Both the position numbers and the translations under genes were made by a program. Of a stretch of DNA of 50,960 bases, positions 1 through 7,738 are shown one piece after another; within the stretch, counting starts at the first letter, position 1, and each line of letters begins with the position of its first letter. The notes under the pieces are model-generated. The model was not told the DNA's origin and searched no databases. It was given only the letters and a program-made list of their open reading frames with translations. The DNA comes from an uncultured Flavobacteriales bacterium (GTDB taxonomy: Bacteria > Bacteroidota > Bacteroidia > Flavobacteriales_G > NORP312), in assembly GCA_905480125.1 (NCBI GenBank), contig CAJQPE010000078.1, positions 1-50,960 of the forward strand, read 5' to 3'.

Positions 1-772
1 AGCAGGCTAAAAGAACCATGAAAGAATTGTTCAACACATACATGATGTGAGTAAAAATAAAATGGGCTGATGAATATCCGATCCAAGAAACTACTTTTTC
101 ACTGGATAATTGGTTCATCAAAACGATCCAATTTGGAGAAACCAAAATTAAACTCAATATTCCAATGAATAAATACCCTTTCCAAGTCTCCTTAGCTAAA
201 TAGAATAATCCTAGAATTCCTGTTATTCCGACAGAAAGTGCACAAAAGTAGTGCGTTGAAGCCCCAAGGGCAGCGAAGAGAGACACGAGAAATATAATCC
301 ACGATTTGTTAATTGGCTTGTCAAAAAGAAAAACACTCCAATAGTAGATGAAGCTAAGATAAAAGAAGAATCCAGGGCTATATGGTCTTACAATCTGTGA
401 GTTGATTAGCGAGAATTCAAGACAGGTAATCATTCCTGCCAAAGCCAACCCTATTGTTGGATTAAACCATTTTTTTCCGATTAAATAGGAGTACCATATG
501 CTTGCTATTCCAAATATCACCATGGGAAGTCTTAATGCCATGGCGCCCCATCCAAATAATTTACCAATGACGAAAACAAAAATTGCTAGGAATGCCGTGT
601 GTCCGTCAGTTTTTACACCTTTATTAAGTACATCCGAGAGGTTAATACAGTTCTTTACACCTGTAATTATACTGAGCTCATCATTTGTAAGAGAAAAACC
701 TTCGAGATTAAATAAACGTAATACTGATCCTAGTAGCAGGATAATAATTATCCAAAATCTATTGGATTTCAT
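1..772 (-). CDS. GT-C membrane glycosyltransferase (PMT/ArnT-like, family 39 type), 3' end cut by window edge
   Basis: The reverse strand is open from an ATG at 772 to the left edge, giving 257 residues and no stop. The protein starts with a short cytoplasmic tip and a transmembrane helix, followed by a loop with an acidic pair (LTNDELSI, near residues 28-35). Such an Asp-Glu in the first periplasmic loop is typical of polyprenyl-phosphate-sugar dependent GT-C enzymes. At least six more hydrophobic segments follow, with an RPYSPG turn near residue 130. Family knowledge suggests transfer of a sugar from a lipid-phosphate donor in the inner membrane, but the acceptor cannot be predicted. Its ATG overlaps the rlmB stop (ATGA), so the two are probably co-transcribed. 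The C-terminal half lies outside the window. Confidence 0.75.
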   Translation of the reverse strand, partial: MKSNRFWIIIILLLGSVLRLFNLEGFSLTNDELSIITGVKNCINLSDVLNKGVKTDGHTAFLAIFVFVIGKLFGWGAMALRLPMVIFGIASIWYSYLIGKKWFNPTIGLALAGMITCLEFSLINSQIVRPYSPGFFFYLSFIYYWSVFLFDKPINKSWIIFLVSLFAALGASTHYFCALSVGITGILGLFYLAKETWKGYLFIGILSLILVSPNWIVLMNQLSSEKVVSWIGYSSAHFIFTHIMYVLNNSFMVLLAC

Positions 773-1518
773 CTGAGCGTTCTTTGGCGAATGGCTTCAT
801 AAATCAATACTCCAGCTGCTACAGATACATTCAGTGATTCTATTTTCCCTCCCAATGGAATTTTTGCAAGATGGTCGGCTTTACATATGAGCTCACTACT
901 TATGCCGTCTTCTTCAGACCCCATAATTATAGCCAGTGGGTCACTATAATCGAAATTAAAATAATAGTCTTCAGTTTTTTCAGTGCAAGCAACTAGTTTA
1001 AGTCCAGACTGCTGAAGAAAATCCGCACATTGCTTAAGCGACCTAGTCTTACAAATAGGAATTTTAAACAATGCACCTGCAGATGTTTTGATGGCGTCCG
1101 GGCCAATCATTGCCCTACCTTTTTCTGGAACTATTATGGCGTGAACTCCAGCACATTCAGCAGTTCTAGTAATGGCACCAAAATTACGAACATCAGATAT
1201 TCGATCAAGAATTAATATAAAAGGGGTTTCACCCTTTTCATAAATACCGGGGAGAATATCTTCAATATTGTTATAAATAATAGGAGAAATAAAGGCAACT
1301 ACTCCTTGGTGGTTTTTTCGTGTTATTCGATTTAATTTCTCGACTGGAACGTATTGTGAAACAATGTTCCTTTGTTTAAGCATTTGATTTAGTTCAGAAT
1401 AAACTTCGCCTCTAATTCCTTTTTGAATTAAAACCTTATCAACTTCTTTTCCCGATTGTAAAGCTTCAATTGTCGGACGGGTGCCAAAAATGATATTTGA
1501 TTTTTCTTTTTCTCTCAT
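769..1518 (-). CDS. rlmB: 23S rRNA 2'-O-methyltransferase, TrmH/SpoU family (RlmB-like)
   Basis: A 249-residue SPOUT methyltransferase that methylates a ribose 2'-OH in structured RNA, by family knowledge G2251 of 23S rRNA for RlmB. The N-terminal part (about 7-80) looks like the RNA-binding SpoU substrate-binding domain. All three SpoU motifs are visible: motif 1 around LDRISDVRNFGAITRTAE (104-121), motif 2 IIMGSEEDGIS (197-207), and motif 3 IPLGGKIESLNVSVAAG (220-236), which together build the knotted AdoMet site. Length is normal for the family. The start codon overlaps the upstream lipoprotein gene's stop by one base (TGATG), and its own stop overlaps the next gene's start. The exact RNA target (RlmB versus another TrmH paralogue) is inferred. 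Confidence 0.88.
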   Translation of the reverse strand: MREKEKSNIIFGTRPTIEALQSGKEVDKVLIQKGIRGEVYSELNQMLKQRNIVSQYVPVEKLNRITRKNHQGVVAFISPIIYNNIEDILPGIYEKGETPFILILDRISDVRNFGAITRTAECAGVHAIIVPEKGRAMIGPDAIKTSAGALFKIPICKTRSLKQCADFLQQSGLKLVACTEKTEDYYFNFDYSDPLAIIMGSEEDGISSELICKADHLAKIPLGGKIESLNVSVAAGVLIYEAIRQRTLR

Positions 1519-2789
1519 CAGTTGTTTAGGAAAACACGGCCTTGTCGCCAGCTGTCAACTGCTCGATACCAATGGCTTTTATAAATGGAGGAACGATTCA
1601 ATCGATAATCATTATCACTAAATGGATTTATCACTTTAGAGAATACAAAATTCACTGACATATAATTATTATCTTCACCATAAACCCAACTTTCCGAGTT
1701 CGAATTTTTATAAATTACGTTGGGGGGGCCAAATATTAGATAGGTCATTCCCCGATCCGTTCTCCAACCCTCATCAAAAGATGAAAAGTAAATATTCGCG
1801 TATTCAATTCTATTGTAAAAGTGTTTGATGAGCTCTTTGGCTCTTTCAGGATTCGTGGCATTTTCGATCCAAAACTTATCTAGTGCGGCCTTTAAATCTG
1901 AATCATCTAATAAAGCTTGATATTCTTTCTTACTAGTTATATAACGCAACGGTTCAACCATTCTTTCATTAGTGCCAAACGCCGGAAAATATTCTGGAAA
2001 TGAGTACAATGTTATGCCCTTCCGAGACTCTAAATCAGCAACCAAATGAATTAAACCAGCTTCTGGCATGGTAATTTTAGCTACACCTTTTGATAATTTA
2101 ACCGATGATATTCTATCTGCCTCATACAAAAATGGTTTAGGAGTATAGGTTGCAAAAGGGGGTGGCGCTAGCTTAAACTCGCGGTTATAATACCTTATTT
2201 GAAGTTCTTTGAATCTGATATGATTAAAATGAACAAGAACATCTTGTGATTGATTGATGAAATTTCCAAATATTGGCGTTCCTGAAGTGTCTGTTATAAG
2301 GTAGTTCTGCTTAGTTAATAGATCAATTTTAGTTACGTTAATGAATTGTTCGGATTCCAAACCACTATATTCATCTACTGAGGTAACTCTCAATACATAT
2401 TTTTGATCTCGTTTAGCTTTTATATTAATTTTTCCACTAATGTAATTTGGCTCACTAGCCGAAGAGTTTTCAACTAAATAAGAAGTCAAGCTATCTTTAA
2501 TTATTTCGGATTCGAACGAATCGTATAAAATATAATTCACTTTAACCTTTGCTTCAGCCGGTTTGGTAGCATCAACTACTCTATAGGTCAATTCTTGCGA
2601 ATTGAATTTAAAATACAATGAAGACGTTGAATCATTATCGTGATAAACGATGTATTGCGGGTTGAATTTTTCATCAGACCAATTATATATATTTGAAAAA
2701 TTGGTCGAGCTTAAGTTTGTCGTGGTTGTGCATGAAGAAATAATGCAAAGCACAACTAGCATAAAATATATCGATTTTCTAAGCTTCAT
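1518..2789 (-). CDS. GWxTD-domain lipoprotein
   Basis: A predicted 423-residue lipoprotein. The N-terminus has a hydrophobic stretch ending in a lipobox (IISSC, Cys20), so it should be lipidated and anchored in the envelope. The middle is beta-rich with no recognised enzyme motif. The C-terminal region contains GWRTD (about 341-345) followed by RGMTYLIFGPP, the signature of the GWxTD domain, which occurs in Bacteroidota proteins of unknown function. I chose the ATG at 2789. A TTG 18 bases upstream is in frame, but the ATG gives a better signal peptide and a smaller overlap (11 bp) with rmuC. A seven-G run lies at 1722-1728 inside a Gly-Pro-Pro segment. Family membership is clear; function is unknown. 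Confidence 0.82.
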   Translation of the reverse strand: MKLRKSIYFMLVVLCIISSCTTTTNLSSTNFSNIYNWSDEKFNPQYIVYHDNDSTSSLYFKFNSQELTYRVVDATKPAEAKVKVNYILYDSFESEIIKDSLTSYLVENSSASEPNYISGKINIKAKRDQKYVLRVTSVDEYSGLESEQFINVTKIDLLTKQNYLITDTSGTPIFGNFINQSQDVLVHFNHIRFKELQIRYYNREFKLAPPPFATYTPKPFLYEADRISSVKLSKGVAKITMPEAGLIHLVADLESRKGITLYSFPEYFPAFGTNERMVEPLRYITSKKEYQALLDDSDLKAALDKFWIENATNPERAKELIKHFYNRIEYANIYFSSFDEGWRTDRGMTYLIFGPPNVIYKNSNSESWVYGEDNNYMSVNFVFSKVINPFSDNDYRLNRSSIYKSHWYRAVDSWRQGRVFLNN

Positions 2790-4140
2790 TCTCTTCAGAC
2801 TGGTCAATCAAAGACTGATCTATGCTTTTATTGGATGTAGTTGAAGCACCCAATCTTTTTAACTTTTGAACCCGGCCAACTAAATTTCCAGAGCCCAAAG
2901 ATAGTTTCTTCATAGCGCTTTCATAAGATTTTGACGCTCCTTCCATTTTATTACCAACGTCCATTAAATCGCGAGTAAAGCCTACGAATTTATCATAAAG
3001 TTTACCAGCTTGATCAGCAATTTCTTTGGCATTTTTGTTTTGTTTATCTGTTTTCCAGATGTAAGAAATAGTTCGAAGCGTAGCTAATAAAGTAGAGGAT
3101 GACACTAAAACAATATTCTTTTCCAGAGCCTTTTCAAATAACCGTGGTTCTTTCTTTAATGCCAATGTGAGAGCGGGTTCGTTAGCTAAAAACATCATTA
3201 CGTAGTCGGGTTGAATAATATCTAGGTTTTGATAATTCTTGTTACTCAAAGAATTTATATGCTCTGTTACGCTTGCTAGGTGTTCTTTAAAAAACTGTTC
3301 TTTTAGAATTTCATCTTCTTCGTTATAGTAATTATTGTAGGCAGTTAACGAAACCTTTGAATCAATAATTAAATGTTTATTATCGGGTAGCTTGATGATA
3401 TAATCGAGCCGTTGATTTGCCCCTTCTTCTGTTTTTAAATTATGTTCTTTTTCATAATGAATACCGTTTTCAAGTCCAGCTCTTTCAAGAATTTTTTCGA
3501 GTTGCAGTTCTCCCCAGTTTCCTTGGGTTTTTGAATCGCCCTTTAATGCTCTTGTCAAATTTTGAGCGTCAGTATGCATTTGCTTATTTAGCTCTGCTAA
3601 ATTTTTAACTTGTTCTGCTAATGTGGAGCGCTCTTTGAGTCCTTTCTCGTACGTGTTTTGAACTTTTTCTTCAAATTCTCCGAGCTTTACCTTGAGCGGA
3701 TTTAATACTTCGTTAAGTTTCTTTTGGTTAGTCTCACTAAATTCAGTTGTGTTTTGTTTAAGAATTCGATTAGCAATGTTTTCAAATTCAGTTGCAAATT
3801 TTTTCTGAATAGTTTCAAGCTCTTGCTTTTGTGTTTTTAGCTTTTCATCAAGCGAATTATTGTCGGCATGCAATAAAATGTTTTCTTCTTTTAGCTTGTC
3901 GATAACGGCAGCTTTTGTATTTAGATCTTCTTCTTGATTTTTAAACTTTTCAACTGCATTAGAAATACGTTCCTCGAGCAGTGTTTTTTGCTTGTCTATT
4001 TCGTGAAGTTGATTTCTAAGCTCATCTATTTCAATGTTATCGCTGTCGCTGAAGGCGTTAGTGTTAGTTTTGGATTTTTGATAAAAAAATCCGGCAACAA
4101 ATCCGATTGATACCCCTAATATAAGTATAATTATTTCCAT
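2779..4140 (-). CDS. rmuC: RmuC family DNA recombination protein
   Basis: A 453-residue protein with an N-terminal transmembrane helix (about 1-20), a long charged coiled coil (about 30-190), and a conserved RmuC domain (about 200-400). That domain includes GNWGELQLEKILERAGL and an LIIDSKVSLTAY segment resembling nuclease-fold cores. In E. coli RmuC limits inversions at short inverted repeats. A nuclease activity is inferred from the fold, not demonstrated here. The C-terminus beyond about 405 is polar and low in complexity. The gene starts 39 bp after the preceding barrel gene and overlaps the start of the following lipoprotein gene, so it is likely part of a long minus-strand transcript. 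Confidence 0.9.
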   Translation of the reverse strand: MEIIILILGVSIGFVAGFFYQKSKTNTNAFSDSDNIEIDELRNQLHEIDKQKTLLEERISNAVEKFKNQEEDLNTKAAVIDKLKEENILLHADNNSLDEKLKTQKQELETIQKKFATEFENIANRILKQNTTEFSETNQKKLNEVLNPLKVKLGEFEEKVQNTYEKGLKERSTLAEQVKNLAELNKQMHTDAQNLTRALKGDSKTQGNWGELQLEKILERAGLENGIHYEKEHNLKTEEGANQRLDYIIKLPDNKHLIIDSKVSLTAYNNYYNEEDEILKEQFFKEHLASVTEHINSLSNKNYQNLDIIQPDYVMMFLANEPALTLALKKEPRLFEKALEKNIVLVSSSTLLATLRTISYIWKTDKQNKNAKEIADQAGKLYDKFVGFTRDLMDVGNKMEGASKSYESAMKKLSLGSGNLVGRVQKLKRLGASTTSNKSIDQSLIDQSEENEA

Positions 4141-4179
4141 AGCAACTAGGCGATAAAAGTAAGTAATAACTGTTGATTA

Positions 4180-5904
4180 TTAGAAGAAGTTTACGAAACC
4201 AAAATGAATTTTAGCGGCTCTTATTGGGGCTAGTTCATTTTCTTGATATCCCAGAGCGTAATTTAGCGAGAAAATACCGGCTTTTGTTTCAAAACTTATT
4301 CCTAAACCAAATCCAATAGGTGTGTCAGATTTATATTCTTCTATAGATTTGTTCTCATAATATCCTCCATCAATAAATAAATAGGTGTAAGAGTTTTGCT
4401 CAAGTAAATATCGGAATTCAATCGTTCCGATTGCGTAGGATGAAGCGTTTATTGATTCTTCGTCAAAACCTCTTAGCGTTAACAATCCTCCAATTCTATA
4501 CAATTCATTTTTAAATAATTGTTCATTATAGCGGTAAGCTCCCTTTGCTCCAAATTTTATAGTTGCTTGTTTTTTTATCGGAATGAAATAGCTAAAATGC
4601 CCTAATCCATTTAGCTGTGCGGTGTTGAGCTCGATATCATTATAAATTTGTTCTGGTAAATTAGAATTTTTAATTATTTGTCTTGTACCTGCACCGCCTT
4701 CAATAAAAAATTGATAGCCGCGTGTCGGGTTGAACTTGTAATCTAACTTTTCCGATCGTAAACCTAGTCCGTAAGTTGTGTTATTGACATCTATCTGAGC
4801 TGGTAGCGATGAAATATTCTCCATTCCCATAGTACTGAGCAGTCGTGATTGTTTTTGATCTGCGAATACTTTGAAATAATTCCCTCTGGGCAATATATAT
4901 TGAACACCAAGTAGGCCTTGTACATCTTGAAAAGTAGTATCTCGTTTATATAACATGAATTTAGATTCAATACCAAAAGGAGTGTTTAAAATAAAAGGGT
5001 AAGCAGCAGTAACTTTTAGATCAGTAGTTTGATTTTGAAGTTTCCGCCAGTTTAGTTTAATTGATTCTCCTCGGCCTAGGGCGTTTAAGAGCAGTAATTT
5101 TATGTCACCCGTAAATATAACTTTATTAGTTTTGTTGTCGGGTAATATCCCAAGCACACCATCAAATCGACTGGCTTTTTTGTTTTCCAAAAACAAAGTC
5201 AATTTGTTAAAATCATTTGTGAAAAGAACCTCGTAAGGTTGTTTTTGTTTAACAAATGGCAATTCGGTTATTCTAGCAGATATTCTCGAAATATTTAATT
5301 CGTTATACATTGCACCTGGTTTAATGTCTAAATAGTTATAGATGTATATAGGTGAAATTTTTGCTGTCCCGATTATGGAAATGCTGTCAATTGCTGTTAC
5401 TTGATTTTTTTGGAGTTTTAGTTGAGCAGAAATCGATTCTTCGTATATTTCTATGCTATCCAATTGAATTGAAGCAAAAGGATATCCGTTATTTTCGTAA
5501 TAAACAATTAATTTTTCGAAAAGTTGTCCTAGTTGCTTTTTATTAAGGGGTTTTTTATTGTAAATTTTATCTCTAAACCCGACCTGGGAAAGAGCATATT
5601 CATCAATATTTCCCTTGCTGAGTTTAGCCCATTTGTAACGGCTGCCAATATACAAAGATGCCACACAGTTCATAGAGTCACATGACCAATAGTCTAATGA
5701 AGCGGAGATATATCCATCAGATATTAGTTTTGGAATTATTGCAGTAACTGCTTTTTTGGCTTGATTTTGAGTAGAGAATTCTTTTTCCAACTCGAAAGAG
5801 GAGAGTTGTTCTGAACTAGAATCAACGCTAATAACTTGAAGTTTAACTTGGGAAAAGCTCAATGAACATATTAATAGCAACGGTATTAAGAAAAGATATC
5901 TCAT
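4180..5904 (-). CDS. Omp85/TamA-like outer-membrane protein with POTRA domains
   Basis: A 574-residue outer-membrane protein with a cleavable signal peptide (about 1-18, ending SFSQ). Residues 20-240 resemble two to three POTRA modules, including an EKLIVYYENNGYPFASIQLD segment typical of these folds. Residues about 245-574 alternate in beta-barrel fashion. LTLRGFDEES (RGF at about 478-480) matches the conserved (V/L)RG(Y/F) lid-loop motif of the Omp85 superfamily, and the protein ends in Phe-Phe, as barrel substrates do. It is shorter than BamA, so a TamA-like or patatin-less surface-antigen member is more likely. The cargo or partner is unknown. It lies between ung and rmuC on the same strand with gaps of 31 and 39 bp. 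Confidence 0.82.
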   Translation of the reverse strand: MRYLFLIPLLLICSLSFSQVKLQVISVDSSSEQLSSFELEKEFSTQNQAKKAVTAIIPKLISDGYISASLDYWSCDSMNCVASLYIGSRYKWAKLSKGNIDEYALSQVGFRDKIYNKKPLNKKQLGQLFEKLIVYYENNGYPFASIQLDSIEIYEESISAQLKLQKNQVTAIDSISIIGTAKISPIYIYNYLDIKPGAMYNELNISRISARITELPFVKQKQPYEVLFTNDFNKLTLFLENKKASRFDGVLGILPDNKTNKVIFTGDIKLLLLNALGRGESIKLNWRKLQNQTTDLKVTAAYPFILNTPFGIESKFMLYKRDTTFQDVQGLLGVQYILPRGNYFKVFADQKQSRLLSTMGMENISSLPAQIDVNNTTYGLGLRSEKLDYKFNPTRGYQFFIEGGAGTRQIIKNSNLPEQIYNDIELNTAQLNGLGHFSYFIPIKKQATIKFGAKGAYRYNEQLFKNELYRIGGLLTLRGFDEESINASSYAIGTIEFRYLLEQNSYTYLFIDGGYYENKSIEEYKSDTPIGFGLGISFETKAGIFSLNYALGYQENELAPIRAAKIHFGFVNFF

Positions 5905-5935
5905 TAAGTCTTTGAACGCAAATTTTTTGGTGTTG

Positions 5936-6622
5936 TTATTCTACTTGCCAATTGATTATTTTTTTTCCTTCTTTCATTAATAGTTCATTGGTTTTGGAAA
6001 AATGCCTGTTACCGAACCAATAGCCCCTATTCGCGCTCAAAGGTGAAGGGTGCCCAGTAGTTAAAATATGGTGTTTTGATGAATCAATAAGTGCGGACTT
6101 CTTTTTAGCAAAGCCCCCCCATAAAAGAAATATTATGCCCATATTTTCTTTAGAAATTACTTTAATTGTTGCATCTGTAAATTTTTCCCAACCGATAGAT
6201 TGATGGGAATTAGCCTCACCGGCTCGGACTGTAAGTGCCGAATTTAACAATAAAACTCCCTGGTTGGCCCAAAAGGAAAGATTACCATACTCGGGGGTGG
6301 TAATGCCAACATCTGAAACAAGTTCTTTGTAAATGTTAGATAGAGAAGGAGGGAGAGATAACCCTTTGTTAACCGAAAAGCATAGCCCATTTGCTTGCCC
6401 ATTTCCATGATAAGGATCCTGACCAATAATTACCACCTTAACCTTGTCTAGAGGTGTTAAATTGTACGCATTAAATAGTTGAGATTCCTTAGGATATATG
6501 CTATAAATTTTATTCTCTGCCACTAAAAAACGCATCATGCTAGTAAAATATGATGCGTTAATTTCTTTATATAGTGCTTTTTTCCATGAAATTTCTTTTA
6601 AAGAATTAATCTGCGAAGACAT
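5936..6622 (-). CDS. ung: uracil-DNA glycosylase, family 1
   Basis: A 228-residue family 1 uracil-DNA glycosylase, which removes uracil from DNA to start base excision repair. The water-activating loop GQDPYHG (67-73, Asp69 catalytic) and the DNA-intercalating loop GHPSPLSA (about 190-197, His191) are both intact. Length and motif spacing fit the family. The ATG at 6622 is followed by a normal N-terminus. The gene is the first of the minus-strand run that continues to the left edge. The 168-bp region upstream is shared with a divergent lipoprotein gene and contains a palindrome (6716-6734). A seven-C run (6114-6120) encodes a Trp-Gly-Gly stretch. Confidence 0.95.
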   Translation of the reverse strand: MSSQINSLKEISWKKALYKEINASYFTSMMRFLVAENKIYSIYPKESQLFNAYNLTPLDKVKVVIIGQDPYHGNGQANGLCFSVNKGLSLPPSLSNIYKELVSDVGITTPEYGNLSFWANQGVLLLNSALTVRAGEANSHQSIGWEKFTDATIKVISKENMGIIFLLWGGFAKKKSALIDSSKHHILTTGHPSPLSANRGYWFGNRHFSKTNELLMKEGKKIINWQVE

Positions 6623-6715
6623 AATGCTTAGAGTTTATGATAAAGGCAATAGTAACAATAGCAATTGTAATTATTTTGCAGTCAAACAAAAAATGTTACT
6701 TTTACATTGATTATA

Positions 6716-6734
6716 TTACACTAACTTAGTGTAA
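6716..6734. promoter_or_regulatory. perfect palindrome, probable operator
   Basis: TTACACTAA-C-TTAGTGTAA has two perfect nine-base arms around one central base. It overlaps the place where the -33 element of the promoter at 6751-6758 should lie, a typical position for a repressor site. It also sits 94 bp upstream of the divergent ung start. No regulator gene is encoded nearby. The idea that a dimeric regulator binds here is inference from symmetry and position. Confidence 0.5.
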
Positions 6735-6750
6735 GTAATAGACAAGTTGT

Positions 6751-6758
6751 TATCTTTG
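6751..6758 (+). promoter_or_regulatory. Bacteroidota-type -7 element for the lipoprotein/ytxJ pair
   Basis: TATCTTTG matches the Bacteroidota -7 consensus TAnnTTTG exactly and lies 32 bp before the ATG at 6791. The -33 region (around 6726-6731, TTAGTG) is a poor match to TTTG and lies inside the palindrome. This would fit a promoter that is normally repressed or needs an activator. Confidence 0.55.
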
Positions 6759-6790
6759 TCGCTCAAATTTCTGAAATTAAGAAGTAAAAG

Positions 6791-6922
6791 ATGAAAAAGC
6801 TAATTGGAATAATCTCAGTATTGATGTTTGTAACATGTCTATTGTCGTCTTGTGCCTCGCATGAAAGGTGTCCTGCCTATGGTGAGCTAGATGAGCATAC
6901 TGAGCAAGAAGATCAAGTATAA
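6791..6922 (+). CDS. 43-residue predicted lipoprotein with CPAYG motif
   Basis: An ATG at 6791 opens a 43-residue frame. It begins MKKLIGIISVLMF, a typical hydrophobic signal, and has a lipobox LSSC with Cys21. The mature part is only about 23 residues, contains a second cysteine in CPAYG (about residues 27-31), and ends in an acidic tail (DEHTEQEDQV). I recall tiny Bacteroidota lipoproteins of this style with a CPAY motif, but know no function. The gene lies 32 bp after a good -7 element. Its stop is 7 bp from the ytxJ start, so the two are almost certainly co-transcribed. An alternative ytxJ start at 6891 would lie inside this gene, which argues for the later ytxJ start. Confidence 0.7.
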   Translation: MKKLIGIISVLMFVTCLLSSCASHERCPAYGELDEHTEQEDQV

Positions 6923-6929
6923 TTTTCGT

Positions 6930-7280
6930 ATGAATTGGAAGCCAATTACTTCCGTAGATCAAATTTCTTTTTTAATTCAAGAATCTAATTATAACAGTAA
7001 CGCAGGTGTTTTAATATTAAAGCATAGCACGCGATGTTCTGTAAGTTTTTTTGCAAAAAAGAATTTGGAATCTAGTTGGAATATTTCAGAAGATAAACTT
7101 CCTACTTATTATCTAGATCTTATTAAGTATAGAGACGTATCTGATCAGCTAGCAGAAATTTTTGAAGTTCGACACGAATCTCCTCAGTTGTTGCTTATTA
7201 ACAATGGACATTGCAGCTATTCAGCAGCTCATTCAGAGATTTCAGCAGAAGCAATTGAAAGTCAAATTGCTACCAGTTAA
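6930..7280 (+). CDS. ytxJ: YtxJ/BrxC-type monothiol bacilliredoxin
   Basis: A 116-residue thioredoxin-fold protein of the YtxJ (DUF2847) family. The active-site segment KHSTRCSVSFFA contains one conserved cysteine (about residue 34), matching the monothiol TCxxS pattern expected of a bacilliredoxin that removes bacillithiol from proteins. A later Cys-Ser pair (NNGHCSYSAAH) is less usual. The start at 6930 (MNWKPITS) fits the usual N-terminus of the family better than the in-frame ATG at 6891. It follows the small lipoprotein gene by 7 bp and overlaps the convergent osmC-like gene by 11 bp at the 3' end. A bacillithiol role is inferred; no bsh biosynthesis gene is in the window. Confidence 0.82.
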   Translation: MNWKPITSVDQISFLIQESNYNSNAGVLILKHSTRCSVSFFAKKNLESSWNISEDKLPTYYLDLIKYRDVSDQLAEIFEVRHESPQLLLINNGHCSYSAAHSEISAEAIESQIATS

Positions 7281-7674
7281 AAATTAACTCTTGCTCTAAT
7301 TGGGGGTGTAAGCTTTTAGCCACTGGACAATTTTCCGCCGCATTCAGTAATATTTGTTTTTGCTGTTCAGTAAAAGGATACTTGGCAAACGAGATTTCCA
7401 CTTTTAATTTTGCCACTCTTCTAGGGGCAGTTGCCATTGTTTTTTCAATATTAAATGATGGCGTGCCAATCTCGAAATTGTTTTTTAGGGCATATAATCC
7501 CATAATTGTAACGGCACAACTCCCTAAAGCTGTTGCTAAAAGATCTGTGGGAGAAAACGCTTCACCTTTGCCATTGTTATCTGTCGGGGCATCTGTAATT
7601 ATTTCCACCCCAGACTTAACATGTACCGAACTAGTTCTTAGCTCTCCATTATATTTTGATTCTACCGTTTTCAT
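7270..7674 (-). CDS. OsmC/Ohr family peroxide-reducing protein
   Basis: A 134-residue protein of the OsmC superfamily, which uses two cysteines to reduce organic peroxides. Both are present: ALGSCAVT (Cys53) and AENCPVAKSLHP (Cys116), with the usual spacing. The substrate class (organic hydroperoxide versus another thiol chemistry) cannot be settled from sequence. It is convergent with ytxJ, overlapping by 11 bp, and divergent from the next gene across a 64-bp gap. The neighbourhood of a bacilliredoxin and an OsmC protein suggests thiol stress, but they are on opposite strands. Confidence 0.85.
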   Translation of the reverse strand: MKTVESKYNGELRTSSVHVKSGVEIITDAPTDNNGKGEAFSPTDLLATALGSCAVTIMGLYALKNNFEIGTPSFNIEKTMATAPRRVAKLKVEISFAKYPFTEQQKQILLNAAENCPVAKSLHPQLEQELIFNW

Positions 7675-7712
7675 CCGCGTATCGTTCAGGTTTAAATTAG
7701 CGGTAAATGTCC

Positions 7713-7720
7713 TATATTTG
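7713..7720 (+). promoter_or_regulatory. -7 element upstream of the unknown envelope protein and lipA
   Basis: TATATTTG matches the TAnnTTTG consensus exactly and ends 18 bp before the ATG at 7739. No convincing -33 element is seen 19-21 bp upstream. Confidence 0.5.
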
Positions 7721-7738
7721 CATTAACTTGACGTTATT

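Noticed and set aside
498-776. Plus-strand open frame over the left-edge glycosyltransferase
   Set aside because: It is antisense to the GT-C gene, has no recognisable motif, and its peptide composition is not natural.
2787-2807. N-terminal extension of the GWxTD protein from a TTG
   Set aside because: The ATG at 2789 gives a complete signal peptide and smaller overlap with rmuC.
6891-6929. Longer start for ytxJ
   Set aside because: It would lie inside the small lipoprotein gene; the ATG at 6930 matches the usual family N-terminus.
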